Shown: positions 52,920 through 62,342, counted from the stretch's first letter. The stretch is 64,000 nucleotides of DNA from Desulfonauticus submarinus (GCF_900104045.1 NZ_FNIN01000006.1:1-64000), one strand, 5' to 3'. Notes: generated by a model from the sequence alone, not told the origin. Numbers and translations are program-made.

Positions 52920-53627
52920 TTGAAAGACTTAAGTCAAGAAATATTGGATAATTTGAGCTCTAAGTTGGAAGTATCTTTAAAAGATGTTATAGCAGAGGTT
53001 TTAGAAAAGGAGGTTAGCAAAGCCTTAGCTAAGACCTTAATGGAAAGTGAATTTTATCGAAATTTAAGTGAGGAACTTCGTTCAGGTTTAAAAAATATTT
53101 ATAGTAATATTGAGGAAACAAAAAAAACAGGTCTTTCTCAAAAAGAAACAGAATATTTATTAAATGAAACTTCTGATCAACTTGATGCTATTTTACGAAC
53201 CACTGAGCAAGCCACAATGGAAATAATGGGCTTAGTGGAAAAACATTTAGATCAGATGCCTCAAATAGAGGAGATTTGTCAGAGAGTAAAGAAAGGTCAG
53301 GTTTGTCCAGAAGATGGGTTTACTCTTTTGGCTTGGCAAAAAAGCTTAAATCAAGACCTTTTATCTATTATGACTAGTCTTAGTTTTCAGGATTTGACAG
53401 GGCAACGAATTAAAAAGATTATTGATGCCTTACGTCAAATAGAAGAACAAGTGTTTCAACTTTATGTATCTTCTAGTCTTAGTTTAAAAGTAAAAGAAAA
53501 AAATCCTGATAAAGATTTTGAAGAAATAAAACAAGAAGCCCAAGCTAAAATGTCGGAATTAAAAGGACCTCAAGAAAAGGTAAAGCAGGAAGATGTAGAT
53601 GAACTCTTAGCTGAGCTGGGGTTGTAG
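52920..53627 (+). CDS. cheZ: CheY-P phosphatase CheZ
   Basis: 235 residues, long helices throughout. The catalytic motif SFQDLTGQRIKKI gives Asp158 and Gln162, the pair used for CheY-P hydrolysis. The C-terminal DVDELLAELGL matches the CheY-binding tail of CheZ. A TTG start has a strong AGGAGG six bases upstream. It resets the flagellar switch. No other che gene is adjacent, though a chemoreceptor lies 8.7 kb away. Confidence 0.92.
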   Translation: MKDLSQEILDNLSSKLEVSLKDVIAEVLEKEVSKALAKTLMESEFYRNLSEELRSGLKNIYSNIEETKKTGLSQKETEYLLNETSDQLDAILRTTEQATMEIMGLVEKHLDQMPQIEEICQRVKKGQVCPEDGFTLLAWQKSLNQDLLSIMTSLSFQDLTGQRIKKIIDALRQIEEQVFQLYVSSSLSLKVKEKNPDKDFEEIKQEAQAKMSELKGPQEKVKQEDVDELLAELGL

Positions 53628-53660
53628 GTTTCTACTATCTATCGGTCTTTCTCATTTCTA

Positions 53661-54566
53661 TTATTTTTTAATATCTGGCTCAAAAAATATCCATTTTACT
53701 TGAGGGAAATGTTTTTTTAATATTTGTTCGCATTGATTAATATCATTAACTAGTTCTAGTGCTGATTTTTTTAAATTCATTTTTGCTTTGACAGCCACCA
53801 TAACATTAGGTCCTAGTTGAAGAGTAATAAGATTTAAAACTTGTTTTATTTCAGGTTGTTTTTCCAAAAGCTCAATTATTTTTTCTTTTATTTCTGGTTC
53901 TACTCCTTGTCCTATTAGTAGTTCGTAAACTTCACTTCCAATTGCTAAGGCGATTACAATAAGTAAAATCCCTATCAAAATACTTCCTAAGGCATCATAA
54001 AAAGGATTTTGGGTAATGATACTTAAAACTATAGCTAAAAATGCAAATGTTAAACCTATAATTGCTGCACTATCTTCTCCAAATACTACCAGGAGTTCGC
54101 TTTGACGTGTTTTTTTAAACCAGGTCAATAGAGTTTGATTTTTACGTACTTTATTGATTTCTTTAAGGCATCCAATAAGAGATATGCCCTCTGCTAAAAG
54201 TGAGAATAGAAGCACTCCTAGAGCTAAAAATGGGTAAGAAATTGTTTTTGGATGTTTTAGTTTATAAAAGCCTTCGTAAATAGAAAACATTCCTCCCATA
54301 GAAAATAAAAGCAAAGCAACAATAAAAGACCAAAAAAAGATCGCTTTACCGTGCCCTAAAGGATGTTTTGGAGTAGGAGGGCGACGTGATAACTTTAATC
54401 CCCATAAAAGCAAGAGTTGATTTCCTGTATCTGCTAAGGAATGGATAGCTTCTGCAAGTAATGATCCTGAACCAGTAAAGAGTGCTGCTCCTAGTTTGGC
54501 AATAAAAATTGCTAAATTTGCTCCTAAGGCAAAAAAAATGGATTTTAAAGAATTGGGTTTGGGCAT
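53661..54566 (-). CDS. cation diffusion facilitator family transporter
   Basis: 301 residues with about six membrane helices and a cytoplasmic ZT-dimer tail. The metal-site helix reads SLLAEAIHSLADTGNQ, followed by HPLGHGKAIFFWSF, as in the SLC30A9/YdbO-like CDF branch. The C-terminal GSILIGILLI and LQLGPNVMVAVKAKM segments fit the family. It exports divalent cations such as zinc or iron from the cytoplasm. Convergent with cheZ. Confidence 0.9.
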   Translation of the reverse strand: MPKPNSLKSIFFALGANLAIFIAKLGAALFTGSGSLLAEAIHSLADTGNQLLLLWGLKLSRRPPTPKHPLGHGKAIFFWSFIVALLLFSMGGMFSIYEGFYKLKHPKTISYPFLALGVLLFSLLAEGISLIGCLKEINKVRKNQTLLTWFKKTRQSELLVVFGEDSAAIIGLTFAFLAIVLSIITQNPFYDALGSILIGILLIVIALAIGSEVYELLIGQGVEPEIKEKIIELLEKQPEIKQVLNLITLQLGPNVMVAVKAKMNLKKSALELVNDINQCEQILKKHFPQVKWIFFEPDIKK

Positions 54567-54589
54567 GACTCGTTTGTAATGGTGTTATG

Positions 54590-55858
54590 TTAATTACCTA
54601 TTTTAATGAATTTAGCGCCAAAAAAATATTCTTTTTCTGTTTGGAAATTTGGTTTAATTATGCATTCTAATTTAACTTTAGAGGAATATTTTTCAAGTAA
54701 AAAATTTACTTGTTCCTCATTTTCTTTTTTGGTGACTGTGCAAGTAAGATATAAAAGCACTCCTCCTTTAGGAAGTACTTGAAAAGTATTGGAGAGGAGT
54801 TTTTGTTGAATAGCGGATAATTGCTTAATATCTTTTAAACTGCGTTTCCATTTTATGTCAGGACGTTTTGCTAAAACTCCAAGCCCAGAACAAGGTGCAT
54901 CTAATAAGATAGTTGTTACTTTTTTAAAAGGAGGTTGTTTGGCATCTGCTCTAAAGATTTTTGGTTTAAGATTCCAAACATGAAGTTGTTGTTTTAAAAA
55001 GAGTAGTCTTTTTAGATTAATATCACTAGCAAAAGGCTTAAACCCAAGCCTATAAAGAACAAAAGATTTGCCCCCACTTCCAGCACATGCATCCCAAATA
55101 GGTTCTTTTATTTGGGAGATTAATTTTAAAAGTATTTGTTGGCTAGCAAGACTTTGGGGATAATAAGGAATATTATTTTTTTTAAAAAAGGAGAAAATTT
55201 TTTCTTCCCACTTGGGTTTTATACTAAATCCACAAGGTGTTTCTTGTAAAATCCCTGGTTTTAGCTCTTTAGGAATGGTTATAGGTTTTAAGAGTAAAAG
55301 GGATGTTGGAGGTCGTTTAAGAGAAGATTTTAAGAAATTCTCCACATCGGTTTTGTTTTGTTCTTTTAAAAGCAGTTCTACTATCCAAAAAGGCATTGAG
55401 TATTTTCTAGACAAAAATGTAGCCAGGGATGGATTGTCTTGTTTAAAGATAGTATCTGTTAGATCTATTTGTGTGCATTTTCTTAAAACTGCATTTACTA
55501 ATCCGCCAAGTTTGGCATTATATTTGTTTTTAATAAGGTTTACACTCCAAGATAAAGTGGCATAGGCTGGGATTTTAGATAAATAATAAAGTTCATAACA
55601 ACTTAAGCCCAACACAATTTTTATATCCAAGGGAAGTTTATTCCATTTAGGTAAAAATAAAGTCTTTAAGAGATATTCTAATTGTCTTTTATATCGAAAA
55701 TATCCATAGCAGAGTTCTGTAAGTAATGCTTTGTCTTGTTGATTTTCTAATTGGTTTAGGGATTGATTAAGTACAGCTTGTAAATCTTGGCCATTGAGAG
55801 TTTTTTTTACTATTTGTAATGATGTTGATCTAATAGGATCAATTTTTTGTTTTTTCAT
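54590..55858 (-). CDS. rsmB: RsmB-type 16S rRNA m5C methyltransferase
   Basis: 422 residues: an N-terminal NusB-like helical domain (about 1-140) and a C-terminal SAM Rossmann domain. The catalytic Cys residues are in LLDAPCSGLG and YLTCTVTKKENEEQV. It methylates C967 of 16S rRNA. It directly overlaps the DUF116 gene by 4 bp. Usually it lies beside fmt and def, as here with DUF116 in between. Confidence 0.88.
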   Translation of the reverse strand: MKKQKIDPIRSTSLQIVKKTLNGQDLQAVLNQSLNQLENQQDKALLTELCYGYFRYKRQLEYLLKTLFLPKWNKLPLDIKIVLGLSCYELYYLSKIPAYATLSWSVNLIKNKYNAKLGGLVNAVLRKCTQIDLTDTIFKQDNPSLATFLSRKYSMPFWIVELLLKEQNKTDVENFLKSSLKRPPTSLLLLKPITIPKELKPGILQETPCGFSIKPKWEEKIFSFFKKNNIPYYPQSLASQQILLKLISQIKEPIWDACAGSGGKSFVLYRLGFKPFASDINLKRLLFLKQQLHVWNLKPKIFRADAKQPPFKKVTTILLDAPCSGLGVLAKRPDIKWKRSLKDIKQLSAIQQKLLSNTFQVLPKGGVLLYLTCTVTKKENEEQVNFLLEKYSSKVKLECIIKPNFQTEKEYFFGAKFIKIGN

Positions 55859-56649
55859 TTTTGGATTACAAAGTGTCCCAAAGCTTTTTCTACTTGCTCA
55901 ATAGGTACTAGAGTATCTAGGCAAGGCCCTTTAGGTCGTTGGTTTAAAATTCCATAGACAGGTAGCGGATAGGTATCTTGTATTCCACTGGCTAGGTCTC
56001 GTTCACAAGCTACAGCGATAATCATTTTAGGTCTTGTCTGGACTACAATGCGTCTAGCAATAGTACCTCCAGTGGCTATGGCCATATGTACTCCAAATTT
56101 TTTATGTAATTTAATAAGGTCAGCAATAGGGCATTTTCCACATAGTTTGCAGTTGTAGATATTGTAAGTAAGGCGTCTTGAACATCGACTATTTTGTAAA
56201 CAATGAGGTAAAAGAAGCAGTACTTCATTTGGAGAATATTTTTTATATTCACTTAAGACTAGTTCGTTATTTACTTTAATAAAAGATGCTCGTACTTTTT
56301 GTTTTGAGATGTCAAAAAGTTTCCCTACTAAAACCATAAGAGGTAGGAAAAATTTAATAGTAAGCCCTCTAATTTTGTGGGCAAATAAAATATTTCGTTT
56401 CCAAAGAATACTTAATACTAATCCTAATGATGACCACGCAATAAATAAAATAAGCACAATAATAATAAAGCCTAGAATATAAGGAGCAAAAGGATGGATG
56501 GACTTTAAGCCTATGTAAGGAATAAGCCAAAGTAGAATTAAAAACAGAGAGAGTAAAACAGAGGTAAGCGTAATTAAACCAATAAATAATCGTTTTTTAG
56601 CCGGAATGGAGTCAGATATTTCTTCTAAAAGAGATTTATATTTGTTCAC
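55855..56649 (-). CDS. DUF116-domain membrane protein
   Basis: 264 residues. Two N-terminal membrane segments are followed by the DUF116 domain with many cysteines: LLPHCLQNSRCSRR, YNCKLCGKCPIADL and IAVACERDLASGIQD. These Cys residues probably bind metal or an Fe-S cluster. Known from Desulfovibrio-type and Firmicutes genomes; function not established. It overlaps rsmB and fmt by 4 bp each, so expression is coupled with translation genes. Confidence 0.82.
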   Translation of the reverse strand: MNKYKSLLEEISDSIPAKKRLFIGLITLTSVLLSLFLILLWLIPYIGLKSIHPFAPYILGFIIIVLILFIAWSSLGLVLSILWKRNILFAHKIRGLTIKFFLPLMVLVGKLFDISKQKVRASFIKVNNELVLSEYKKYSPNEVLLLLPHCLQNSRCSRRLTYNIYNCKLCGKCPIADLIKLHKKFGVHMAIATGGTIARRIVVQTRPKMIIAVACERDLASGIQDTYPLPVYGILNQRPKGPCLDTLVPIEQVEKALGHFVIQK

Positions 56650-57620
56650 TTTTTTGGTGCTGTTTTACATTTACTTAAAAATCCACAGAAAAATGCCGTA
56701 GCATCCATTATTTTACTATTTGCAGGTTTTAATTTTGATACTAAATAAAATCTGTCTTTACAAACAAAAAAAAGAGTATTGTCTTCTATTTTAGCAATTT
56801 GACCTGGTTTAAAGTTGTGATTTTTAGGTAGCTGGTCGCCTACTTTTCCTGGGAAAAGTTGTACTTGAATATTTTTCCCATCTGCTTTGGTAAAATAAAA
56901 AAAAGCTCCAGGCCAGGGATAGAGCCCACGAATTTGATTGTGAACCTCTAGGGCTGATTTGTTAAAGTCTATTAATCCTTCTTCTTTACAAAGTTTTGGA
57001 GCATAAGAGGCTCTTTCTTCTGGTTGAGGAAGAGGGGTTAATTTTCCTTGGCTCATTTTGGTAAGAGCTTCTACAATGAGCTCTCCGCCTAAGTTAGCCA
57101 ATTCATCATGGAGAGAAGCAGCAGTATCATCAATTCCAATGGCAAGGGCTCTTTGCAGTAAAATTGGCCCTGTATCCATGCCTTCATCCATAAGCATAAT
57201 AGTAATTCCTGTTACTTTTTCGCCATTTAAGATAGCTCTTTGAATGGGAGCCGCTCCTCTATATTTAGGCAATAATGATGCGTGTACGTTTAAAGGAGCT
57301 ATTTTGGGAATTTCTAAAACACTTTTAGGTAGAATAAGTCCATATGCAGCTACAACTAAAAAATCTGGATCTAAAGACTTTAAGGTTTCTATAGCTGCTG
57401 GCTCTTTAAAAGTTTTAGGTTGAAAAATAGGTAGGCCGTGTTTTTGGGCTAGTTCCTTTACAGGGCTACACTTTATTTTTCTACCTCGTCCACATGGTCT
57501 ATCAGGTTGGGTATATATTCCAACAATATCTCCTTGCGGCCATTTTAAGATATATTTTAAAATAGTAGCCGCAAACTCAGGAGTGCCCATGAAAACTATT
57601 TTTTTCTTTGTTTGAGCCAT
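56646..57620 (-). CDS. fmt: methionyl-tRNA formyltransferase
   Basis: 324 residues. The formyl-THF site is visible in VFMGTPEFAATIL and HASLLPKYRGAAPIQRAI, followed by the GxTIM segment (GITIMLMDEGMDTGPI). It formylates Met-tRNAi. It overlaps def by 25 bases on the same strand, the classic def-fmt pair. The gene order def-fmt-DUF116-rsmB suggests one transcript. Confidence 0.95.
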   Translation of the reverse strand: MAQTKKKIVFMGTPEFAATILKYILKWPQGDIVGIYTQPDRPCGRGRKIKCSPVKELAQKHGLPIFQPKTFKEPAAIETLKSLDPDFLVVAAYGLILPKSVLEIPKIAPLNVHASLLPKYRGAAPIQRAILNGEKVTGITIMLMDEGMDTGPILLQRALAIGIDDTAASLHDELANLGGELIVEALTKMSQGKLTPLPQPEERASYAPKLCKEEGLIDFNKSALEVHNQIRGLYPWPGAFFYFTKADGKNIQVQLFPGKVGDQLPKNHNFKPGQIAKIEDNTLFFVCKDRFYLVSKLKPANSKIMDATAFFCGFLSKCKTAPKK

Positions 57621-58111
57621 TTTTTTAGCCTTTTATCATAAAGATTACGTTTTAGCCTGCTGATGCGATCAATAAACAAGATTCCTTCTAAGTGATCTAT
57701 TTCGTGTTGGAGACAAATCGCCAGTAATTCTTCAGCTTCTAACTCTATTTTTTCTTTGTCTAAATTTGTAGCAACTACTTTTACCTTGGCTGCTCTTTTA
57801 ACTTTTGCTCTATAACCAATAACACTTAAACATCCTTCTTCGCTTTCTATTTCACCTTCTCGATAGATAATTTCAGGATTAATCAAGGTTAAAAGAGATT
57901 CTCTTTTTTTAGGTCCAGAGATGTCCACAGTTATTAAGCGAATATTTTGGCCTATCTGGGGAGCAGCTAAACCAATTCCGTCATTTTCATACATGGTAAG
58001 GGCCATATTTTGGGCCAATGTTTTTATTTCTTCATCTATGGTTTCAATGGGTATAGATTTGCGGGTCAAAATTTCATTAGGATAGGTAATAATTTTTAAA
58101 ACTTCGCTCAT
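57596..58111 (-). CDS. def: peptide deformylase
   Basis: 171 residues. The three family motifs are seen: GIGLAAPQIG, EEGCLSV (metal Cys) and LQHEIDHLEG (metal His pair and catalytic Glu). It removes formyl groups from nascent proteins. The C-terminal tail is Lys-rich. It follows aspS by 59 bp. Confidence 0.95.
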   Translation of the reverse strand: MSEVLKIITYPNEILTRKSIPIETIDEEIKTLAQNMALTMYENDGIGLAAPQIGQNIRLITVDISGPKKRESLLTLINPEIIYREGEIESEEGCLSVIGYRAKVKRAAKVKVVATNLDKEKIELEAEELLAICLQHEIDHLEGILFIDRISRLKRNLYDKRLKKWLKQRKK

Positions 58112-58170
58112 TATCTTTTAAACCTCTTTTAACACTATTGTTTTGTGAGAAAATTTGTAACATGCTTAGC

Positions 58171-59964
58171 TTATTTTTTTTCTTTTACTTTAAGCCCCAA
58201 CTCTCTTAATTGTCTTGAGCTTACTTTTGACGGAGCTTCTGTTAGTAAACAAGTTGCTTTCTGAGTTTTTGGAAAAGCAATAACATCTCTAATTGATTTT
58301 GCCTTTGTCATAAGCATAATAATACGATCAAAACCAAAGGCAATACCTCCATGAGGAGGAGTCCCATATTTTAAGGCTTCAAGTAAAAAACCAAATTTTT
58401 CTTCTGCTTCTTGGGAATCAATGCCAAGTACTTTAAACATTTTATTTTGAAGGTCTTGAGTATGAATACGAATAGAGCCACCGCCAATTTCATGACCGTT
58501 TAAAACTAGATCATAGGCTCTGGCGAGGACCTTTTCAGGTTCTTTTTCAAGTAAAGCTAAATGTTCTGGTTTAGGTGCTGTAAATGGATGGTGTCTGGCT
58601 ACCCAACGTTTTTCTTCTTCATCCCATTCTAGAAGAGGAAAATCAACAACCCAGGTAAAGGCATAAGTGTCTTTTGGAATTAGATTAAACATTTCAGCTA
58701 ATTTTATTCTTAAATAACCTAGGGCTGTATTTACTATCTCAGGATTTCCTGCTTGGAAAAAGACAATATCCCCTACTTTTAGATCTAGAGCATTAGTTAT
58801 TCCTTGTTTTTCTTCTTCACTTAAAAATTTAGCAATAGGAGATTGCCATTCATTATCCTTGATTTTTATCCAAGCCAGCCCACCAGCTCCATATATTTTC
58901 ACTAATTCTGTTAAATCATCGATTTCTTTTCGGGATAATTTAGCTCCTTGGGGTAATTTTAAGGCCTTTACTAAAGAGGCTTGTTTAAATAATCTAAATT
59001 CAGAATTTTGAACAATATGGGTAATATCTTTTAACTTTAGATCAAATCTAATATCTGGCTTATCTAAACCATATTCTTCAATAGCTTGGGCATAACTTAG
59101 TCTTGGAAAAGGCAAGTTGACCTCTATATTTAGAATATCTTTAAATAGCTTGGCAATAAGTCCTTCTGCCATTTGAATTACATCTTCTTCTTCTACAAAA
59201 GACATTTCTATATCAATTTGAGTAAATTCTGGTTGTCTATCTGCTCGTAAGTCTTCGTCTCTAAAACATTTAACAATTTGGTAATACTTATCAAAACCAG
59301 AAAACATTAAGAGCTGTTTAAAAAGTTGTGGTGATTGTGGAAGTGCATAGAAACTTCCTTGGTTTAATCTACTTGGGACTAAAAAATCTCGAGCCCCTTC
59401 AGGAGTTGATTTAGTTAAAATGGGTGTTTCTATTTCTAAAAAACCACATTCATTGAGGTATGAACGGACGCTTTGGGCGGCTTTGCTGCGTGTAATAATA
59501 TTTTTGGTCATATAAGGCCGTCTTAGGTCGAGATAGCGATATTTTAAACGAAGATTTTCCGAAACTTCTGCTCTGTCTTCAATAAGAAATGGAGGAGTTT
59601 TAGAATTGTTTAATATCTTAAAATCCTTAACAACAACTTCTATTTCTCCTGTTTTTAATTTTGGATTAATCATGTCCTTAGGCCGAGGTCTAACTAGACC
59701 TTTAATAGCAATAACATCTTCACTTCGTAAGATATGAGCTTTTTCTAAAGCATCTTTGTTTACTTCTGGAGCAAATACTACTTGAGTAAGGCCTTCTCTG
59801 TCTCGTAGATCAATAAAAATAAGTCCACCATGGTCTCTTCTAAATTGAACCCATCCCATAAGACAAACTTCTTGGCCATCATTTTGCAAAGTTAACTCTG
59901 CGCAGTGGTGGGTTCGTTTCCAACCGTTTAGTTCATCTAAAATAACTTTTCTTTGTGTTTCCAT
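58171..59964 (-). CDS. aspS: aspartyl-tRNA synthetase, possibly non-discriminating
   Basis: 597 residues, bacterial type with the OB anticodon domain, class II catalytic domain (motif 2 FRDEDLRADRQPEFTQID, motif 3 GIAFGFDRIIML) and a GAD-type insertion around residues 300-430. The anticodon-binding segment reads FRRDHGG with His45, the residue found in non-discriminating AspRS, where Asp-specific enzymes usually have Leu. It would also charge tRNA-Asn with Asp if GatCAB is present. The gene is 55 bp after hisS, a common pairing. Confidence 0.95.
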   Translation of the reverse strand: METQRKVILDELNGWKRTHHCAELTLQNDGQEVCLMGWVQFRRDHGGLIFIDLRDREGLTQVVFAPEVNKDALEKAHILRSEDVIAIKGLVRPRPKDMINPKLKTGEIEVVVKDFKILNNSKTPPFLIEDRAEVSENLRLKYRYLDLRRPYMTKNIITRSKAAQSVRSYLNECGFLEIETPILTKSTPEGARDFLVPSRLNQGSFYALPQSPQLFKQLLMFSGFDKYYQIVKCFRDEDLRADRQPEFTQIDIEMSFVEEEDVIQMAEGLIAKLFKDILNIEVNLPFPRLSYAQAIEEYGLDKPDIRFDLKLKDITHIVQNSEFRLFKQASLVKALKLPQGAKLSRKEIDDLTELVKIYGAGGLAWIKIKDNEWQSPIAKFLSEEEKQGITNALDLKVGDIVFFQAGNPEIVNTALGYLRIKLAEMFNLIPKDTYAFTWVVDFPLLEWDEEEKRWVARHHPFTAPKPEHLALLEKEPEKVLARAYDLVLNGHEIGGGSIRIHTQDLQNKMFKVLGIDSQEAEEKFGFLLEALKYGTPPHGGIAFGFDRIIMLMTKAKSIRDVIAFPKTQKATCLLTEAPSKVSSRQLRELGLKVKEKK

Positions 59965-60019
59965 ATTTATCCCCTTTTAAGCTATAGTGCGTAAAATTAT
60001 ATAATTAAGAAGAGTAATC

Positions 60020-61273
60020 TTAAAAATTAATGCCTAGAGCTTGTTCTATATCTTCTAGAGCAATGGTTTGTTGAAGACCTGTTTCCATGTTCTTTGCCTG
60101 AATTACTCCTGAGGATAATTCATCTTCCCCTAGAATAAGGCAAGTTTTAACCTCTTTTTTGTGAGCGTATCGTAGTTGGCTTTTTAGACTTTTAGCCTCA
60201 AAACTTACCTCGCCTTTAAAACCTTTATTTCTAAGTTTTTGGGCAAGTAAAATTGCCTGATTAAGGGCTTTATCAGAAAGCACAGCTAGAAAAAAATCTT
60301 GTTTAAAGTTGTTTTGTTTGTCTAGCAAAAGGGCAATACGCTCCATGCCACAGGCAAAACCTAGACCTGGAATATCAGGTCCACCTAAATTTTTAACTAA
60401 CCCATCATATCTACCGCCCCCTGCAATAGCGCTTTGAGACCCTATATTAGGATTTTCTGCAATTATTTCAAAAGTGGTTCTTTGATAATAATCTAAACCT
60501 CGAACTAGGAGGTGGTTTAATGTATAATTGAGCCCAGCTTTATCTAAAATAGCAAGAACATCTTTAAAATGTTTTTGACATTCTAAACAGAGAGAGTCTA
60601 TTATTTTTGGTGCAGACGCAACCATTTCTTTGCAGGTAGAGACCTTACAATCTAATACTCGTAAAGGATTGGTTTGTTTCCTTCGTTTACAATCAGCACA
60701 TAACTTTGATTCATCAATATGTTGAAGAAAAGATAAAAGTTTTTGTTTAAACTGTGGCCTACATTTGGGACATCCCAAAGAATTTATTTCTAAATGAAAA
60801 TTATCTAATTTGAGGGCAGTAAGATAATGCCATAACATAAGAATTAACTCACCATCAGCCTGAGGAGTAGTAGGCCCAAAAAATTCTACATCGATTTGAT
60901 GAAATTGTCGCATGCGCCCTTTTTGAGGACGTTCATACCGAAACATAGGCCCAAGGGTAAAATATTTGGCTATACTTCCTTGGGAAGGGCCTGATTCGAT
61001 AAAAGCTCTTACCATTCCTGCTGTTGCCTCTGGACGCAAAGTGAGACTTCTGCCCTTACGATCTTGGAAAGTATACATTTCTTTTTGAACAATGTCTGTT
61101 TCTCCGCCAATAGTTCTAGCAAAAAGCTCTGTTTTTTCTACAATAGGAATACGGACTTCATTACAGCCATAAGCACTAAAAACTTGTCTTGCTGTTTCTT
61201 CCATTTGCACATACACAGTGCTTTCAGGTGGAAATAGATCTGCAAAGCCTTTGATTTTAGTTATTTTGTTCAT
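60020..61273 (-). CDS. hisS: histidyl-tRNA synthetase
   Basis: 417 residues, class II. The start MNKITKIKGFADLFP, motif 2 RYERPQKGRMRQFHQ, the histidine A loop LVRGLDYYQRTTFEI, and GGGRYDGLV with GFACGMERI are all visible, followed by an anticodon-binding domain. An internal Cys-rich stretch (CPKCRPQF, CADCKRR, CLEC) may bind zinc. It charges tRNA-His. It lies upstream of aspS and diverges from the MobB-like gene. Confidence 0.96.
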   Translation of the reverse strand: MNKITKIKGFADLFPPESTVYVQMEETARQVFSAYGCNEVRIPIVEKTELFARTIGGETDIVQKEMYTFQDRKGRSLTLRPEATAGMVRAFIESGPSQGSIAKYFTLGPMFRYERPQKGRMRQFHQIDVEFFGPTTPQADGELILMLWHYLTALKLDNFHLEINSLGCPKCRPQFKQKLLSFLQHIDESKLCADCKRRKQTNPLRVLDCKVSTCKEMVASAPKIIDSLCLECQKHFKDVLAILDKAGLNYTLNHLLVRGLDYYQRTTFEIIAENPNIGSQSAIAGGGRYDGLVKNLGGPDIPGLGFACGMERIALLLDKQNNFKQDFFLAVLSDKALNQAILLAQKLRNKGFKGEVSFEAKSLKSQLRYAHKKEVKTCLILGEDELSSGVIQAKNMETGLQQTIALEDIEQALGINF

Positions 61274-61383
61274 TTGTTTACCTTTAAGATTATAATAATT
61301 GCTTTGTATTAAATTTTTTCTTAAGAAACTGATTTTTGTAGTGCAAATAAGGTAGACTTGTCAAAGTTTTAAAGGGAGTGGAT

Positions 61384-62100
61384 ATGAAGGGTGAGTTAAA
61401 GGCTCTTGGTTTTGTAGGATATAAAAATTCAGGGAAGACTTCTTTAATTGTAGAAGTGGCTAAAACCTTAACAGCTCAAAAATATAAGGTAGTGATGGCA
61501 AAATTTTCTCATCATGACTTTGATCGTGAGGATACAGATACAAAGAAATTTAAAAAATGTGGGTGTATAAGCATAGGATTAAGTGAAAATGAAACGTTTA
61601 TAAGTTGGCCTTTTTTTAAGTCCTTAACAGATATTTTGCCATTGTTAGACGCAGATGTTTTACTAGTAGAGGGCGGAAAAGATTTAGGATGGCTTCCGCG
61701 TATAGTTTTGCCTAAAGACGAAGAAGATTTTGATAAATTGGATAATGGTTTAGTGTTGGGTTATTATCACAATTCGCTTAAATTTAAGTATAAACAATTT
61801 AAAAATCCTGCAGAAGTAGCTTCTTTAGTTTTAGAAAAAGGTTTTGCTTTGCCTGGTTTAAACTGCGGAGCCTGTGGATTTGAAGATTGTTCTGGACTTG
61901 GAAAAGCTATTGTTCAAAACAAAGCAGATATTTCTTTTTGTAAGATATTAAATAATAGTGAGACTATCGTAAAAGTAGATAATAAGAGGATTTTACTAAA
62001 TCCTTTTGTAGAACGAGTATTAAAAAATAATATTTTAGCTGTTTTAACAGAGTTAAAGGGTTTTAAAAAAGGCAAAATTGAGGTTAAATTTACAGTATAG
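61384..62100 (+). CDS. MobB-like P-loop protein with C-terminal Fe-S motif
   Basis: 238 residues from ATG at 61384 with GGGAG five bases upstream; a GTG at 61378 overlaps that site. The N-terminus is MobB-like: P-loop GYKNSGKTS (Gly12-Thr19), HHDFDREDTDTKKF and a LLVEGGKDLG strand, as in molybdopterin-guanine dinucleotide biosynthesis. The C-terminal third has NCGACGFEDCSGLGKAIV with a later Cys, a spacing like the four-Cys Fe-S domains of RnfB or CFeSP. The N-terminal half suggests a GTP-dependent cofactor step; the Fe-S part is an unusual addition. Confidence 0.8.
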   Translation: MKGELKALGFVGYKNSGKTSLIVEVAKTLTAQKYKVVMAKFSHHDFDREDTDTKKFKKCGCISIGLSENETFISWPFFKSLTDILPLLDADVLLVEGGKDLGWLPRIVLPKDEEDFDKLDNGLVLGYYHNSLKFKYKQFKNPAEVASLVLEKGFALPGLNCGACGFEDCSGLGKAIVQNKADISFCKILNNSETIVKVDNKRILLNPFVERVLKNNILAVLTELKGFKKGKIEVKFTV

Positions 62101-62342
62101 ATTTTATTTTTCCACCTTTATTTTCATATTTTTTTGTCTAATTAGAATTGTTAAATTAGTCGTTTTTTATTTTTGGTTAAGATTTTTTGAATCATTTCTT
62201 TAAGTCTAATTAAATATTTTCTTTTAATAAAATAATAAAAATATGAGAACATAAATTCCTTCCCGATTTGTATCTTTTGTTGACATAAAATAATTTTTTT
62301 CTTTAAGATAATAAAGACAAATTAATTTTTAGGAGGAGAGAG
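62101..62342. other. 242-bp AT-rich gap before the chemoreceptor
   Basis: No gene was recognised. It contains long T tracts after the MobB-like stop but no convincing hairpin terminator. Near its end there is a promoter-like pair (separate entry) and an AGGAGG site before the receptor ATG. Confidence 0.5.
62280..62309 (+). promoter_or_regulatory. candidate sigma-70 promoter for the chemoreceptor
   Basis: TTGACA (62280-62285) is followed by an 18-bp spacer and TAAGAT (62304-62309), about 33 bp before the ATG. No flagellar sigma-28 box (TAAA-N15-GCCGATAA) was found. Confidence 0.4.
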
